The notes under the pieces: model-generated
What the model was told of the DNA's origin: nothing
The model's input: only the letters and a program-made list of their open reading frames with translations
The model's database searches: none
NCBI GenBank assembly: GCA_029718625.1
Contig: CM056376.1
Location: forward strand, 84,402,541 to 84,466,540
DNA: 64,000 bases
DNA from: Synaphobranchus kaupii
Lineage: Eukaryota; Chordata; Actinopteri; Anguilliformes; Synaphobranchidae
Direction of reading: 5' to 3'
In this document: positions 35,801 through 42,862 of the stretch, one piece after another
Position numbering within the stretch: position 1 is the stretch's first letter
Layout of the letters: the number at the start of each line of letters is the position of its first letter
Made by a program: the position numbers and the translations under genes

Positions 35801-38105
35801 AACTCTTGGAGAAGCACACTCTGCTTAAATATATCCAGCAAATTCCAATTTGTCAAGGGGCTTTCTGTTACAAGCCTTACAATACACTGTTAACTTAACG
35901 TTCAGCATTTTTAACTGAAAATTTCAACCTGTTACTTCCAGCATTCGCCCACCAATAAACTCCTCTACGCCAAAGACATTCCCCAATACAAGCAGGAGGT
36001 GAAGGCCTATTACAAGCAAGTGAGAGACCTACCAGCCACCTCTAGCTCAGAGTTCAAGGCTTTCCTGCAGGAGGAATCAAAGGTAAAGCTGACAGATTGG
36101 CAGAGAATCAGAAAGACTGTACTCACTTGAATATTGAGGCTTTCCCTTTAAGAAGTGTTATAATCTATGTGTATGTTTTTTGGAAGTGTGAACATAAAAA
36201 AAACAGAAGACTAGGAGCGAGATAGAGTTTTGTTGCTGACCATTTGCTTTGCTTTTTCAGAAACACAAAAATGAATTTAATGAACCAGCCGCACTACGAG
36301 AACTCTACAAGTACTTGCAGCAGTACTTCAATGTGGTAGGCTTTCTTTGAGATTCAGACAGATCGCCTCATCACCCAGACATTCCTGTCCATCTGTAGAA
36401 TAAACATTGTCACACATTCCATGCAATGATAAGTGCCCATGCTGTGTCGGCAGAAAATGGCTGTGCCATCAGAATTATCTGCAAGGAGACAGAACATGTA
36501 TCCAGCACAGAAGCAGGGCACTGATTCACTAGTACAAACTTCTCTTGCAAGAACAAGTTGTCAGAGGGCTTCTTTGGAAGGGAGAAAAAACATTTCAATT
36601 ATCTTGTGGCAATATTGCAACCATTTTTTTCTTGGATGCTGGGGAGTAAGGGTTTTTGCAAATGTTGTGTGCACAGTTCCTCAACAGAGCAGTTATAATT
36701 ATCTGCAGGGCCGTGTAGAGAACTTTTGAGGAACAGGTGCTCGAAGTGAGAAAAGGGCACATCAACCTAGAAAAACGATTTGATGACACCCAAAATGAAT
36801 GATTTAAATGAATGACAACAACAATAATAGTGCAAATATTAATTTTTAGAATTAAATGAAAGGGTGCAGGAGTGGTTTGGCATCTGTGAGGGACACTTCT
36901 GTGCTAGGGGGGTCTGGGAGCATGCCGCCCCGGGAAGAACATTTTTGAAAAACAGAACTTTATTAATCTTCAGTTAAAAAATTAGAAACAAAATCACTCC
37001 AAACAAGCTAACAATACTGCATAACAAACCCATCTTTTAAAAAAAAAAACTTAATTTGTGTTCTTGCAAAATATCCCTCCCTCCCTTTATTTCCTTATGT
37101 AGCTCACATGCTGTATTATTAGATATTATTCTATTTCTATTTAAATAGAAACCACCTATGTCCGCTTCCTACATCCCTGAAAGGGGCACATTGGGTATTT
37201 GGAGCAAAAGGGGCAGGTGATCGGGCACCCAGAGCCACCCCCCAGCATCATAGATAGCACAGTGATTAACTACTAACCGTGTAACATAGTCATGAATAAT
37301 TACGAGTGTAATTCAGCATGGCAGTTATATATCACAGCCTCATCCCTCTGGAACATGGGGAGTTATAGCAACTCACTTGAATGATTTGGATAAAACACCA
37401 ATAATAATGTGAAGAATCAGGAAGAAGGCTTGTATATTTGAATTGTCAGAATTCCATTGGTACATCAGCCAATCAGAAGCCTGAAACAGTGTGCGTGGTC
37501 AGATAAACATATGAAGGTCAGACAAACGTGTCAATGTGATAATGTATTTGAAGGTCCATGGGAGCATACCCTGTCACTGCCCAGAGACCTTGAGCCACTC
37601 TAGGGCAGGACCAGAGCAGAAGCATACTGCCTTACATATATGGAAGAAGAATGTCTGAGTTTTCAATGACAGAGCAATCTTTGCCACTTGTCTCTGTTCC
37701 AACAATTATTGCTCTCTATCATTGTATTCTCACAATTTAATTTAAAAAAAATTTAAGTTACTTTTTTAAAAGAATTTTAAGTACTTGTATTAGTTAGAAT
37801 CAAAGATCATTAAGCAGCAGTCTCACTGCCAATAACTATCCATAAGCACTTGCCTTCACGGTATTACTTTGGGTTGATTGATGGACAGTCTCAATGTAAG
37901 AAGCCTCAATGTAAGTACAGACTTATGTTAAATTGTCTCAGGTAGAACCATTTTAGTAGACCTGTTTGTGAGTTGTGAGTCTCATCTGTTCCATCCACAG
38001 ATACAGGAGAAGCTGGTACAGAATGGGGCTTCCAGTGAGCTGAAGGAGAGCCTGCTGCAGGTCAAGGATTTGTTCACCAACCTGAAGAGCTGTTCCTGGG
38101 ACTGA
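6109..38105 (+). CDS. plxnc1: Plexin C1, 3' 25 exons (semaphorin receptor)
   Basis: Join of exons 6109-6211, 6325-6418, 6805-6843, 13363-13499, 13798-13974, 15013-15112, 15607-15780, 15937-16110, 16266-16362, 16783-16884, 18084-18187, 18289-18327, 18576-18700, 19334-19532, 21119-21265, 31482-31647, 31982-32082, 33250-33325, 34021-34055, 34217-34312, 34551-34714, 35103-35250, 35942-36082, 36261-36335, 38001-38105. Every junction is GT-AG and keeps phase. The product in the window is 971 residues (human PLXNC1 is 1,568). It is a type I membrane receptor; in mammals it binds semaphorin 7A and signals through a Rap-type GAP. Visible order: PSI (about 34-78), IPT repeats (79-332), membrane helix (about 348-370), basic juxtamembrane, GAP part 1 (400-603), RBD (604-729), GAP part 2 (730-971). 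Arginines of the RRTE motif (531-532) and of LPLRFW (820) correspond to plexin GAP catalytic arginines. The C1 assignment rests on the divergent tail and the cep83 neighbour. The 5' end is off-window. Confidence 0.93.
6325..6418 (+). CDS. plxnc1: plxnc1 exon b (PSI cysteine module)
   Basis: Encodes [13 protein letters not shown] followed by HTCSW, the cysteine/tryptophan spacing of a plexin-semaphorin-integrin module. Acceptor TCCACAG; donor GTATTC. Confidence 0.9.
6805..6843 (+). CDS. plxnc1: plxnc1 exon c (39-nt exon)
   Basis: A 13-codon exon, [13 protein letters not shown], in phase 0 at both ends, between CCCGCAG and GTAAGT. It is supported by perfect phase with both neighbours and by the sequons NYT and NIS. 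Confidence 0.8.
6844..7523. other. plxnc1 intron start, unclassified repeat-like DNA
   Basis: From about 6907 the sequence begins GGGGTCCAAGCAGCTAAGCT, which looks like the start of a dispersed repeat. I could not define its ends or class, and there are no coding signals. Confidence 0.35.
7622..7750 (+). pseudogene. Ty3/gypsy polyprotein C-terminus remnant
   Basis: A 42-codon frame ending in TAG reads [16 protein letters not shown], then [16 protein letters not shown]. This is the typical end of fish Ty3/gypsy integrase/chromodomain polyproteins. Everything upstream is missing, so it is a 5'-truncated relic. A G-rich polypurine-like tract (7751-7758) lies just before the LTR, as expected at a retrotransposon 3' end. 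Confidence 0.85.
7762..8471 (+). mobile_element. 3' LTR of a Ty3/gypsy element
   Basis: A 710-bp stretch begins TGTCATGG and ends CCTTACA (TG...CA ends), directly after the polyprotein remnant and polypurine tract. TATAAATAC near 7914 could be its promoter. No matching 5' LTR or clean target duplication was found, in line with loss of the 5' part of the provirus. Confidence 0.7.
8876..9743. mobile_element. TTAA-target DNA element (868 bp)
   Basis: Flanked by TTAA at 8872-8875 and 9744-9747. The ends CTCTATAAACTTCACCCC and GGGCCAAAGTAAATAGGG are imperfect inverted repeats. TTAA duplication is used by piggyBac and Kolobok elements. No transposase is visible, so it is probably a non-autonomous derivative. 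It sits inside the Harbinger-like copy. Confidence 0.65.
10959..12106. mobile_element. hAT foldback element with nested TTAA element
   Basis: The ends are CAGGGGTTCCCAAACCGG and CCGGTTTGGGAACCCCTA. The flanking 8-bp duplication is ATCTAGCA/ATCTAGTA (7 of 8 identical). The arms remain complementary toward a centre near 11790, with the AATTAGGAGCCTATTGATTC block mirrored. The left arm is interrupted at 11102-11511. CAGNGGTTCNCAAAC ends are typical of hAT elements. Confidence 0.8.
11102..11511. mobile_element. TTAA-target MITE (410 bp) nested in hAT
   Basis: The terminal inverted repeats AGGTTGTATCAGCGATTTTG and CAAAATCGCTGATACAACCT are near perfect, between TTAA at 11098-11101 and 11512-11515. 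The short open frames inside have no recognisable family and cross the palindromic ends, so they are not called as genes. Confidence 0.8.
12775..12801. repeat. (TA)n microsatellite
   Basis: A perfect TA run of about 13 units in the plxnc1 intron. Confidence 0.95.
13363..13499 (+). CDS. plxnc1: plxnc1 exon d (IPT/TIG)
   Basis: Encodes [13 protein letters not shown]...ITGKNLDYV, the opening strand and G.NL signature of an IPT repeat. Acceptor TTTCTAG; donor GTGAGT. Confidence 0.92.
13798..13974 (+). CDS. plxnc1: plxnc1 exon e (IPT/TIG)
   Basis: Phase 1 in, phase 2 out; 58 whole codons. It ends in an SWAS-type motif that joins to [10 protein letters not shown] in the next exon, the usual plexin IPT boundary. 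Confidence 0.92.
13975..15012. other. plxnc1 intron, nothing recognised
   Basis: About 1.0 kb between IPT exons. Neither strand shows plexin similarity, a tRNA-like head or paired inverted ends that I could define. Confidence 0.5.
15013..15112 (+). CDS. plxnc1: plxnc1 exon f (IPT/TIG)
   Basis: Encodes [17 protein letters not shown], the GG..I.V.G.NL signature that starts an IPT domain. Acceptor TTCAACAG; donor GTGAGT. Confidence 0.92.
15607..15780 (+). CDS. plxnc1: plxnc1 exon g (IPT, 58 codons)
   Basis: Phase 0 at both ends, with a NAT sequon. Although the frame is open upstream to 15505, the TTTTCAG acceptor and phase fit place the exon start at 15607. Donor GTAAAA. Confidence 0.88.
15937..16110 (+). 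CDS. plxnc1: plxnc1 exon h (IPT, 58 codons)
   Basis: Phase 0 at both ends, with two NIS sequons. It has the same length as the preceding exon. Acceptor TTCTCCAG; donor GTAAGT. Confidence 0.88.
16266..16362 (+). CDS. plxnc1: plxnc1 exon i (transmembrane segment)
   Basis: Encodes the single membrane helix, [18 protein letters not shown] (about residues 348-365), continuing into VVWIY in the next exon. This separates the extracellular IPT repeats from the cytoplasmic GAP. Confidence 0.92.
16783..16884 (+). CDS. plxnc1: plxnc1 exon j (juxtamembrane)
   Basis: Follows the helix with the basic stop-transfer RSKRRK and a charged helical stretch ([19 protein letters not shown]), the plexin juxtamembrane coiled-coil helix. 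Confidence 0.92.
16885..18083. other. plxnc1 intron, nothing recognised
   Basis: A 1.2-kb intron with no repeat ends or coding signal that I could support. Confidence 0.5.
18084..18187 (+). CDS. plxnc1: plxnc1 exon k (GAP start)
   Basis: Encodes [12 protein letters not shown] then [19 protein letters not shown], the conserved plexin GAP entry motif (P-FLDY-HF---IFFP). Confidence 0.95.
18289..18327 (+). CDS. plxnc1: plxnc1 exon l (39-nt GAP exon)
   Basis: Thirteen codons, [13 protein letters not shown], phase 0 at both ends. It has clear acceptor TTCTTCAG and donor GTGAGC and joins two recognisable GAP blocks. Confidence 0.9.
18576..18700 (+). CDS. plxnc1: plxnc1 exon m (GAP)
   Basis: Encodes [19 protein letters not shown] followed by KNFSIKDK, typical of the plexin GAP N-terminal half. 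Acceptor CTGTAAG; donor GTGAGT. Confidence 0.93.
18701..19333. other. plxnc1 intron, nothing recognised
   Basis: A 0.6-kb intron. A minus-strand frame at 18976-19176 has no family signature and looks like chance. Confidence 0.5.
19334..19532 (+). CDS. plxnc1: plxnc1 exon n (GAP arginine-finger motif)
   Basis: Contains [20 protein letters not shown]. The RR pair (in-window residues 531-532) matches the conserved arginines of the plexin GAP catalytic site, so the catalytic motif is intact. Acceptor TCCCTCAG; donor GTCGGT. Confidence 0.96.
20157..21086. mobile_element. Element with ATAAATGAGGCCCC end (unclassified DNA transposon)
   Basis: Closely related to 57334-58447, sharing ATTCATCCTAAATGTGAGCG near its left side and TTTTATAAATGAGGCCCC at its right end. 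The left end is degraded and its boundary approximate. It has no coding capacity. It ends 32 bp before the next plxnc1 exon, within that exon's upstream splice region. Confidence 0.55.
21119..21265 (+). CDS. plxnc1: plxnc1 exon o (GAP, end of first half)
   Basis: Encodes [20 protein letters not shown], ending [14 protein letters not shown]...DFSSL, just before the RBD insertion. Phase 0 at both ends. Confidence 0.94.
22050..22259. repeat. (GAAAAT)n/(ATTTTC)n subterminal hexamer tracts
   Basis: Near the left end of the foldback element the hexamer first runs as GAAAAT/GAAAAC and then inverts to ATTTTC/GTTTTC around 22140, giving a small palindrome inside the arm. The mirrored tract is at 26339-26552. 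Glu/Asn-rich translations of it are artefacts. Confidence 0.9.
23971..25691. mobile_element. TA-target element nested in the foldback right arm
   Basis: The ends GGGTAGTTTGGGGTAAAACG and CGTTTTACCCCAAACTACCC are inverted repeats flanked by TA (23969-23970, 25692-25693). Removing it and one TA restores AAGTACCGGAGCC, which the opposite arm keeps as GGCTCCGGTACTTT, so the insertion is precise and younger than the palindrome. Inside are GGGGCAAAATGCCCC-type palindromes (24170-24236, 25346-25402), an ATT/TTA microsatellite near 24628-24655 and a telomere-like tract. No transposase frame is visible. Confidence 0.85.
25031..25058. repeat. Interstitial telomere-like repeats
   Basis: AACCCTAAACCTAACCCTAA, continuing as CCTTAACC, is four to five imperfect units of the vertebrate telomere repeat (CCCTAA strand) inside the TA-target element. 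Confidence 0.8.
26583..26985. repeat. Direct duplication, period ~228 bp
   Basis: GGAATGTTCAAAACTCCACT and about 150 following bases at 26583-26760 recur at 26811-26985 with few differences, including CAGTTTTTAAG and GATTCCTACGGTGT. A GGAC tetranucleotide tract follows at about 27093-27119. Confidence 0.85.
27585..28528. mobile_element. Tc1-like element remnant, split by another Tc1
   Basis: CAGTGCCCTCCACTATTGGC after TATA at 27581-27584 is a common fish Tc1 terminus. Its continuation, ending GGTCGCATATCCTTTGCATG, is displaced to 28463-28528 by the insertion at 27716-28462. No transposase coding is left in the outer parts. Confidence 0.65.
27716..28462. mobile_element. Tc1/mariner deletion derivative with palindromic transposase end
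   Basis: Terminal inverted repeats of about 185 bp start TACTACTCAAAAG and are flanked by TA (27714-27715, 28463-28464). The frame 27902-28255 contains [19 protein letters not shown], the D..E end of a Tc1 transposase. Its first ~35 codons (about 27917-28010) are the exact inverse of its own C-terminal coding end (28169-28260), so the frame is not a real protein start but an inverted copy of the transposase tail. The element is non-autonomous. Confidence 0.8.
28529..29290. repeat. Copy of the ATCCATCCATATCTACTG repeat family
   Basis: Shares GGCTGTAAGTCATCAAGGGT, the CTGCCAGATATGCAGTAG block and the ~70-bp palindrome (29203-29272) with the right end of the composite element at 10171-12592. 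It also shares GAATGGATCTCTATGGGAAT, inverted, with 53330-53370. It is interrupted by a SINE. Confidence 0.7.
28788..29182 (+). mobile_element. tRNA-derived SINE with 15-bp target duplication
   Basis: Starts GGGGCCGTCGCGGTAGTACA, with an A-box-like TAGTACAGCGGT and a B-box-like GTTCGCGCCCC. It ends in an A-rich tail. The perfect 15-bp duplication AGATATGGATGGATA lies at 28773-28787 and 29183-29197. The empty site is known from the sister repeat at 12493-12520. Confidence 0.88.
29291..31481. other. plxnc1 intron 3' part
   Basis: Holds a CA/GT microsatellite (29802-29850) and no other feature that I can define. The frame at 31365-31769 overlaps the real exon at 31482-31647 and is not itself a gene. 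Confidence 0.5.
29802..29850. repeat. (CA)n microsatellite
   Basis: About 24 CA units with one G substitution. Confidence 0.97.
31482..31647 (+). CDS. plxnc1: plxnc1 exon p (RBD start)
   Basis: Encodes [19 protein letters not shown] then [20 protein letters not shown], the ubiquitin-like Rho-binding domain inserted in the plexin GAP. Acceptor CCCTTCAG; donor GTGAGC. Confidence 0.96.
31982..32082 (+). CDS. plxnc1: plxnc1 exon q (RBD)
   Basis: Encodes [19 protein letters not shown] then MLNTLRHYK, in phase with its neighbours. Acceptor CATTTCAG; donor GTAAAG. Confidence 0.95.
32209..32434 (+). mobile_element. tRNA-derived SINE
   Basis: Starts GGGGCGGCAGTGTAGTATAA, with A-box-like TAGTATAATGGTT and B-box GGTTCGATTCCC spaced as in a tRNA. 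The 3' end reads CACTCTGGATAAGAGCGTCT and GTAATGTAATG, a tail shared by widespread fish SINEs. It is not a functional tRNA gene, because a SINE body follows and no intact cloverleaf was found. Confidence 0.85.
32950..33140. mobile_element. hAT element fragment (one end)
   Basis: CAGTGGTTCTCAAACTCAGT then GTATGCAGGTTTTTGTTGCA and TTTTAACAAGCTGTT match the left arm of the hAT foldback at 10959. No matching right end was identified. Confidence 0.65.
33250..33325 (+). CDS. plxnc1: plxnc1 exon r (RBD)
   Basis: Encodes [20 protein letters not shown], the G-V (phase 0 in, phase 1 out) part of the RBD. Acceptor TTTTCAG; donor GTGAGT. Confidence 0.93.
33326..34020. other. plxnc1 intron, nothing recognised
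   Basis: A 0.7-kb intron with a short TATTC run near 33690; nothing else supported. Confidence 0.5.
34021..34055 (+). CDS. plxnc1: plxnc1 exon s (35-nt exon)
   Basis: Encodes [11 protein letters not shown]. The KYFHL motif is the conserved plexin segment between RBD and GAP. Acceptor GTTGCAG; donor GTAAGC. Confidence 0.92.
34217..34312 (+). CDS. plxnc1: plxnc1 exon t (GAP second half)
   Basis: Encodes [18 protein letters not shown], phase 0 at both ends. Acceptor TCACAG; donor GTACAC. Confidence 0.94.
34353..34374. repeat. (GT)n microsatellite
   Basis: Eleven GT units shortly after an exon. Confidence 0.95.
34551..34714 (+). CDS. plxnc1: plxnc1 exon u (GAP)
   Basis: Encodes [15 protein letters not shown] then [15 protein letters not shown] and DVLHIWKTN, hallmark plexin GAP blocks. 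Donor GTGCCA is weak but keeps phase. Confidence 0.96.
35103..35250 (+). CDS. plxnc1: plxnc1 exon v (GAP, LPLRFW motif)
   Basis: Encodes [20 protein letters not shown]. The arginine (residue 820) matches the third catalytic arginine of plexin GAPs. Phase 1 in, phase 0 out. Confidence 0.96.
35251..35941. other. plxnc1 intron, nothing recognised
   Basis: 0.7 kb. A short imperfect duplication (GGGCCTGTCC / CATAGGATC motifs, about 35330-35420) is the only structure noticed. Confidence 0.5.
35942..36082 (+). CDS. plxnc1: plxnc1 exon w (GAP C-terminal helices)
   Basis: Encodes [20 protein letters not shown] then [12 protein letters not shown], conserved in all plexins. Confidence 0.96.
36261..36335 (+). 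CDS. plxnc1: plxnc1 exon x (GAP C-terminal helix)
   Basis: Encodes [20 protein letters not shown]. Phase 0 at both ends; acceptor CTTTTTCAG; donor GTAGGC. Confidence 0.95.
36336..38000. other. last plxnc1 intron
   Basis: 1.7 kb with no repeat or gene that I can support. Confidence 0.5.
38001..38105 (+). CDS. plxnc1: plxnc1 terminal coding exon
   Basis: Encodes [20 protein letters not shown] and ends LKSCSWD-stop (TGA 38103-38105). The Cys-Lys/Ser-rich short end lacks the PDZ-binding tail of B plexins, in keeping with class C. Confidence 0.93.
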   Translation: MQEKLVQNGASSELKESLLQVKDLFTNLKSCSWD

Positions 38106-38947
38106 CCTCCCTCCTGCTGCACACACCCACCAGACGTTATTGACTAGAAGAGCTGTTCCTGGGATTGAAATCCTTCCTTCCCCGTCATACAGCTCAAGCA
38201 GACGATGGTCCCAGGCCGCAGGACTCTTCTACAACCACTATGGGGGCCAGGCTGGCTACATCCAATCAGCAGCCCAGACAAAACTCATACCAAAAACTTT
38301 AAAGCACATGACTGATCTTATATTTTATGGCAGAGAGCGGACAGTTGTTATTCCTCAGGTCGAAGGTCTTCATGCCTTAGCACTTTGGGTTTTCTCATCA
38401 GCATGAATTATTGAAGGAATGTTCCGCAGGATTCTTTGAGTGGACTACCAAAACCACAATGCACTAACAATGGCCACATGCTTAGCCCTTTTGTTTTTTT
38501 GCATACATCCTTGCTTTGGTATTTTCTCAACTGAGCTAAACGGCTTGAAGTTAACACCCCTTTTAAAGGATGGTTCTGTGATTTAAGATAAATTGTGTGA
38601 TGTAATGAGACTCAACCAGAATGGAATAATACTTTTGACTACTTCCAGCAAATTTCTGTGAGGAACACATTCTTGTAAAGTCTTATGTCATGATCCGGTC
38701 AATATTTCAAGCTCTGTCTGTTTTTTTTGGGAAAACCTAAGAGGGCAGTGTATGTAATGGATTAATGAAACAGGTTTATCAGTGAGTGGAAAGACATGGT
38801 GGTTAGTCTGCTGGTTACTGCACAAAGTCTACAATTACAGGTCCATTATAGCTAGTCTGTCAGCTGCAATGTTGAATGCATCTTATTATACTATCAACCT
38901 AAGTAATTTTGCTGTTAAATATTCTACATGATAGGCTCCACACATCC

Positions 38948-38953
38948 AATAAA
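38948..38953 (+). promoter_or_regulatory. Candidate poly(A) signal AATAAA (proximal)
   Basis: AATAAA 843 bp after the plxnc1 stop, followed within 30 bp by a GGGTGTTTCAGTG stretch. Confidence 0.45.
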
Positions 38954-39281
38954 TATAGCCTGGGGTGTTTCAGTGCTGCGGCCTTGAAACATCTTTTTCT
39001 TATGTGAGGAATGTAGGCTTGCATGACTGTGAAATGGCCCATTAATGCTATAGCATACCTGTTATGCATGTTTTATTTTATTTTTTGTGCTTTTTGCTGG
39101 GGAAACATCTTCACAGGTTAAGCATTTCCTTTATATCCAACTGAACACATGCTACAGTTCTGAAAATTTTCCTGTCATTTTATCATACATTTAACATATA
39201 TTCACATTAATTTTTAAGTCTTTATTAAATACTGTCTGTTTCTTTTAACAGACACTTGGAGGTTTTGCTGGTATTTTTCAC

Positions 39282-39287
39282 AATAAA
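39282..39287 (+). promoter_or_regulatory. Candidate poly(A) signal AATAAA (distal)
   Basis: AATAAA in CACAATAAAGTATTTC, 1.18 kb after the stop. Confidence 0.45.
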
Positions 39288-40138
39288 GTATTTCAAATGA
39301 GAAAGAAACGGGTCAGTACGCAGGATTTTCCTCATTCACTGGTTTCATAAGCGTCATTAGACTTCATAAAGATACTGCCATTTGCCTGCTATTTCTACTA
39401 CTCCCCTTTTCAGATTATTATTTTAACAAAACAAGCAAGTGAATATGCTCTATATAGAGATTCCTTTTTCCAGTTGTTTTTAAATCTTTTACAAAATGAG
39501 ATGGGGAGAAACAAGACCAAAGAATGATAGAAGCACCTTTTCTATTAGAATTTTCTAATTGTGTTTATCCCTTGTTAAAGCATTTGAAGCATGCAATAAC
39601 TGCTCACAGGAGAAACTGCGCATCAGGGCAAATACAGTACAACTCACACCTGCATGGACCACTCCTTTTGATGATTCACTGGCTGCACCATGAACAGCTT
39701 TGCCAAGCAGAGGAGGTTTTGCATTAGTCCATGTTTGGTGTGGGCTGTCTAATGTATTGGAAAAATCTGAGTGGTAGGAACTTATTTTTGAGTGAGCGAC
39801 AAAGCTAAATTCAGATAATGTAAAAATTAAACTTAAACATGGGAGGGGGGGGGGGGGGGTAATTCTCCATTAATTTGAGGAAGCAGATTAGCACATGCTC
39901 TTATTGGAAGCCACAAATAGCATCCCTGCTAAATGAAGTGAACTGTTGTTATAAATGCAGGCTAAACACAAGTACAAACGGCTATTAGTGTTGAGTTTCG
40001 CCGGCTAGGAATGCCAACAACCTAGCGCCCAGGCCTAATAGCAGCCAAAAGTGCATGTACGTGGGTCAATGACGACGTGATTTTTTTGTGTCCGAATTCA
40101 TTACTTTCCTAAAAACAATAATATCAAGTCCTTTATTC

Positions 40139-40380
40139 TTTTACAGGAAGCAAAGAAAAGGAATATTAATCTGTTCAAAAAAATAGCAGTGTTGACATTT
40201 TTCTCTTCAAACTCAAACACTGTATAAACTGAGGAAATTTTTCAAGATTTAACCACTTTAAATTACTGAAATAATATTTAGTTGCATAACCATTGTTTTT
40301 GATAACTGCTGTGCATCTGCGTTGCATCGAGTCAACCAACTTCTGGCACCTAGAAACAGGTATTTCAGACTGAATATGCA
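40139..40380 (-). mobile_element. Tc1-like fragment, inverse of the copy at 45060-45310
   Basis: CAGGAAGCAAAGAAAAGGAA, TCTGTTCAAAAAAATAGCAG and GGTGCCAGAAGTTGGTTGAC (complement) occur here in reverse relative to the transposase end at 45060-45310. Read on the minus strand it is the last part of the transposase and its downstream end. Both outer termini are missing. Confidence 0.8.
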
Positions 40381-41866
40381 GTATTGTTTTGAATGCTGAC
40401 CTGAATGAAATGTAGTCCTCATTATTGAAATGTGTTCCTTGAGACTTGATATTTCAGTTATATTTTGTAAGCATTGATCAAATGTTATCTTATTGACATT
40501 ACCACTGTTGCTGGCCTGAATTAAATGTAATTGTATGATTAAGTTCCAGTATAAAATGCTCAGGTTTCAAATAAAAGCCAAATGAAACCAGGGTAAATTG
40601 CATTTACATATCTTTCTTTTTATTTAGTGAATTTCAATTGTTATTGAGCACAATGTCAAGTGGTGCGACCAGCAAATTTACATTTAAATGTATCCATTCC
40701 CATTGCAGTCTGCAAAATTTAATCAGAAATATAACTGAAAATCTTTAAATAATGTATACAAATCATTTTTTACTGTTAGAATATTTGTTTTCTTTCTCTC
40801 TATGGAAAATAAGGTGTATGAAAAGAAAAAGAAGTGGCCGTTTCTATAAATGGAATAAAACTGCCATAAATAAAGAAATTAAAGTGGAATTTACCATGAG
40901 ATGTGTATTTTACACACTACAATGATTCATATTTGCAGGTTCAGTAGTGGTAAATACATTAAAAGTGTATTATTCAAAATTCATATATGGTCGTGCCACC
41001 TGACATTTCTGGGTGGTAAAATCTGAAATCTTGTTTAAAAATGTATTTATATCACCTTAAAAGCTATGAAACAAATATAAATACACAGGATACATTCTTG
41101 TGGAATTAAGAATGTATTTAAAATCCATTTTGGTCAGTATTAATTTTTTTTCATTTTGAAAACCTTATTTGTCATTGACCCACATATACACTTCAACATT
41201 ATGAGCCTGGAAATGACGATTAGTACTAGATGCAACTGTCCTCGATGCCTGTTAGCTGTCATCCTAGAAATACTGTTTGCCCTTAACAGTCTGCATGTTA
41301 CCGATTTAACTTGGCTTTGCCTGCGTTTTGACGAATGTTATTTACTGCTCAACGCCCTAACTCACTTTAGGGTGAAGTGTGCCAAATAAAATGGAGACTT
41401 GAACTCCCATTTCCTTAAACCAGGAGGCCACTATTACGCCGAGTAAAAATCATTGTTCTACAAACCACCATCTAGTGAGGTACTTCTGTATAGTGGTTGA
41501 AAGCAGTACTGCGAATCACATCGATATGACCCAGCTGACTCAAATGACACCATGTAATCTCAAAATGGGAACAAATAAAGCACATTCCACTCTACAAGAT
41601 AAACATTTTTTAATGCAAGAATAGTGTACAAAAGACTATAAATCATTAGGTGACACAAAAGATGACATTTTGCGTCACAGCCCTGGATTGTCCTTTTTGG
41701 TCGGTTTGGTCACTATAAGGTTAATAACACGGGCGTGTCACAAACAGCTCCTCTACCGACAGGAAGTAGAGGTTTGAAATGCGAACACTGGTTAGCTGCA
41801 CTAAAAATGTCACATCAGAGGTCAGTGAAGAAGGGTCATAATGCATTTGCAGGCGGGGTATGTTAA

Positions 41867-42331
41867 CCCTCGTATTATGTTTGGGGTCAATTTGATCCCA
41901 TTCAGTGTTTGAAGTCTTGTAAAAACCAGTTAACCATATTTTTTCCATCTTGTATGACTCTTCCTAATTTGGTGGGATTAAATGGTAAACATGCAATAAC
42001 CACAATGCTGTTTTCAAAAGTCCTGTACCAATGTTGTATACAGAGGTGTGTGGGGTCATTCTGACCCAAGGCTCTGGAGCTATGTTAAAAACTAAAGAAA
42101 ATACACCTTTTTAATCTTTTCAGATATTTCTGTGGGGTGATTGTGGGTACTTTCCCATACAGGTTTTAAGCTCCACAAACATTCAGGGATAAAAGGCTAG
42201 TCAATTGGGAGACATTAAGAAGGCGACACACAAAGTGTAAAATTTCATGAATTTTGTGTCGGTTTAAACTGTTGGGGTCAATTTGACCCCAAACATAAAA
42301 GGCGTCATAAGACTTCAACATAATAGGAGGG
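41867..42331. mobile_element. TTAA-target MITE (465 bp)
   Basis: Ends CCCTCGTATTATGTT and AACATAATAGGAGGG lie inside TTAA (41863-41866, 42332-42335). Subterminal GGGGTCAATTTGA is mirrored at both sides. Short, non-coding and palindromic, like common vertebrate piggyBac/Kolobok-type MITEs. Confidence 0.75.
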
Positions 42332-42700
42332 TTAAGGAAGTGCAAGGCTGCACTGACCTCAGCAACCTCTGAATCCTTTACAGTGAGACACCACACCGCA
42401 ATGAAGAAAACTCAGCAGCTAAGAGTTATACATATCCACACCCAATTACAACATACAATGAGAGCGAGGGAGAACATGGGAGAGAGGGAGGGTGGGGGAG
42501 AGGCTTGGCATACATTTAGATAAGGTTGTTCTGTAGGAGTGAAGCTGGAAGAACAAAGTGAAATAGTGTTTTTTACACTGTACAACGTAAACTTTAAATC
42601 TTGCGTGCAATTCGGAAACACTCGTCACACTTATTGTGGTTAAAAAAACAATCCCCTCACAACACGCGTTCTGAACCCTCCTCGGAGGGGGGGTTTGAGG

Positions 42701-42862
42701 TCAGAGTTGGGAAGGGGAGTCGTACGTGCTGGCGCCCCTTTCCTGCCGCTCCTGGTCCCTCTCCAGAGGGGGGCCCAGCTCCTCCAGCTGCTGCTGCTGG
42801 CTGGATTCCAGCTCCTCCAGACGCCTCCGCAGCACGGCCAGCTCCCGCTGGTGCTCCGCGTC
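42701..42862 (-). CDS. cep83: cep83 terminal coding exon 15
   Basis: Encodes [20 protein letters not shown] then QQQQLEELG, and ends ...SPSQL with TGA at 42701-42703. The tail is about ten residues longer than in human. Acceptor CCCGCAG. Confidence 0.93.
   Translation of the reverse strand, partial: DAEHQRELAVLRRRLEELESSQQQQLEELGPPLERDQERQERGASTYDSPSQL

Larger units (their letters stand above)
38106..39287 (+). other. plxnc1: Probable plxnc1 3' UTR
   Basis: Sequence from the stop to the second poly(A) signal. The frame 38140-38406 has no similarity and lies in this UTR. The extent is inferred from AATAAA positions only. Confidence 0.5.
39288..42700. other. Convergent intergenic interval / cep83 3' side
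   Basis: Between the two 3' ends. It holds a poly-G run (39845-39859), an inverted Tc1 fragment (40139-40380) and a TTAA-target MITE (41867-42331). The cep83 3' UTR must lie in its right part, but I could not fix its poly(A) site. Confidence 0.55.

Noticed and set aside
38140..38406. Small gene after plxnc1
   Set aside because: Begins 35 bp after the stop within the likely 3' UTR and has no recognisable similarity.
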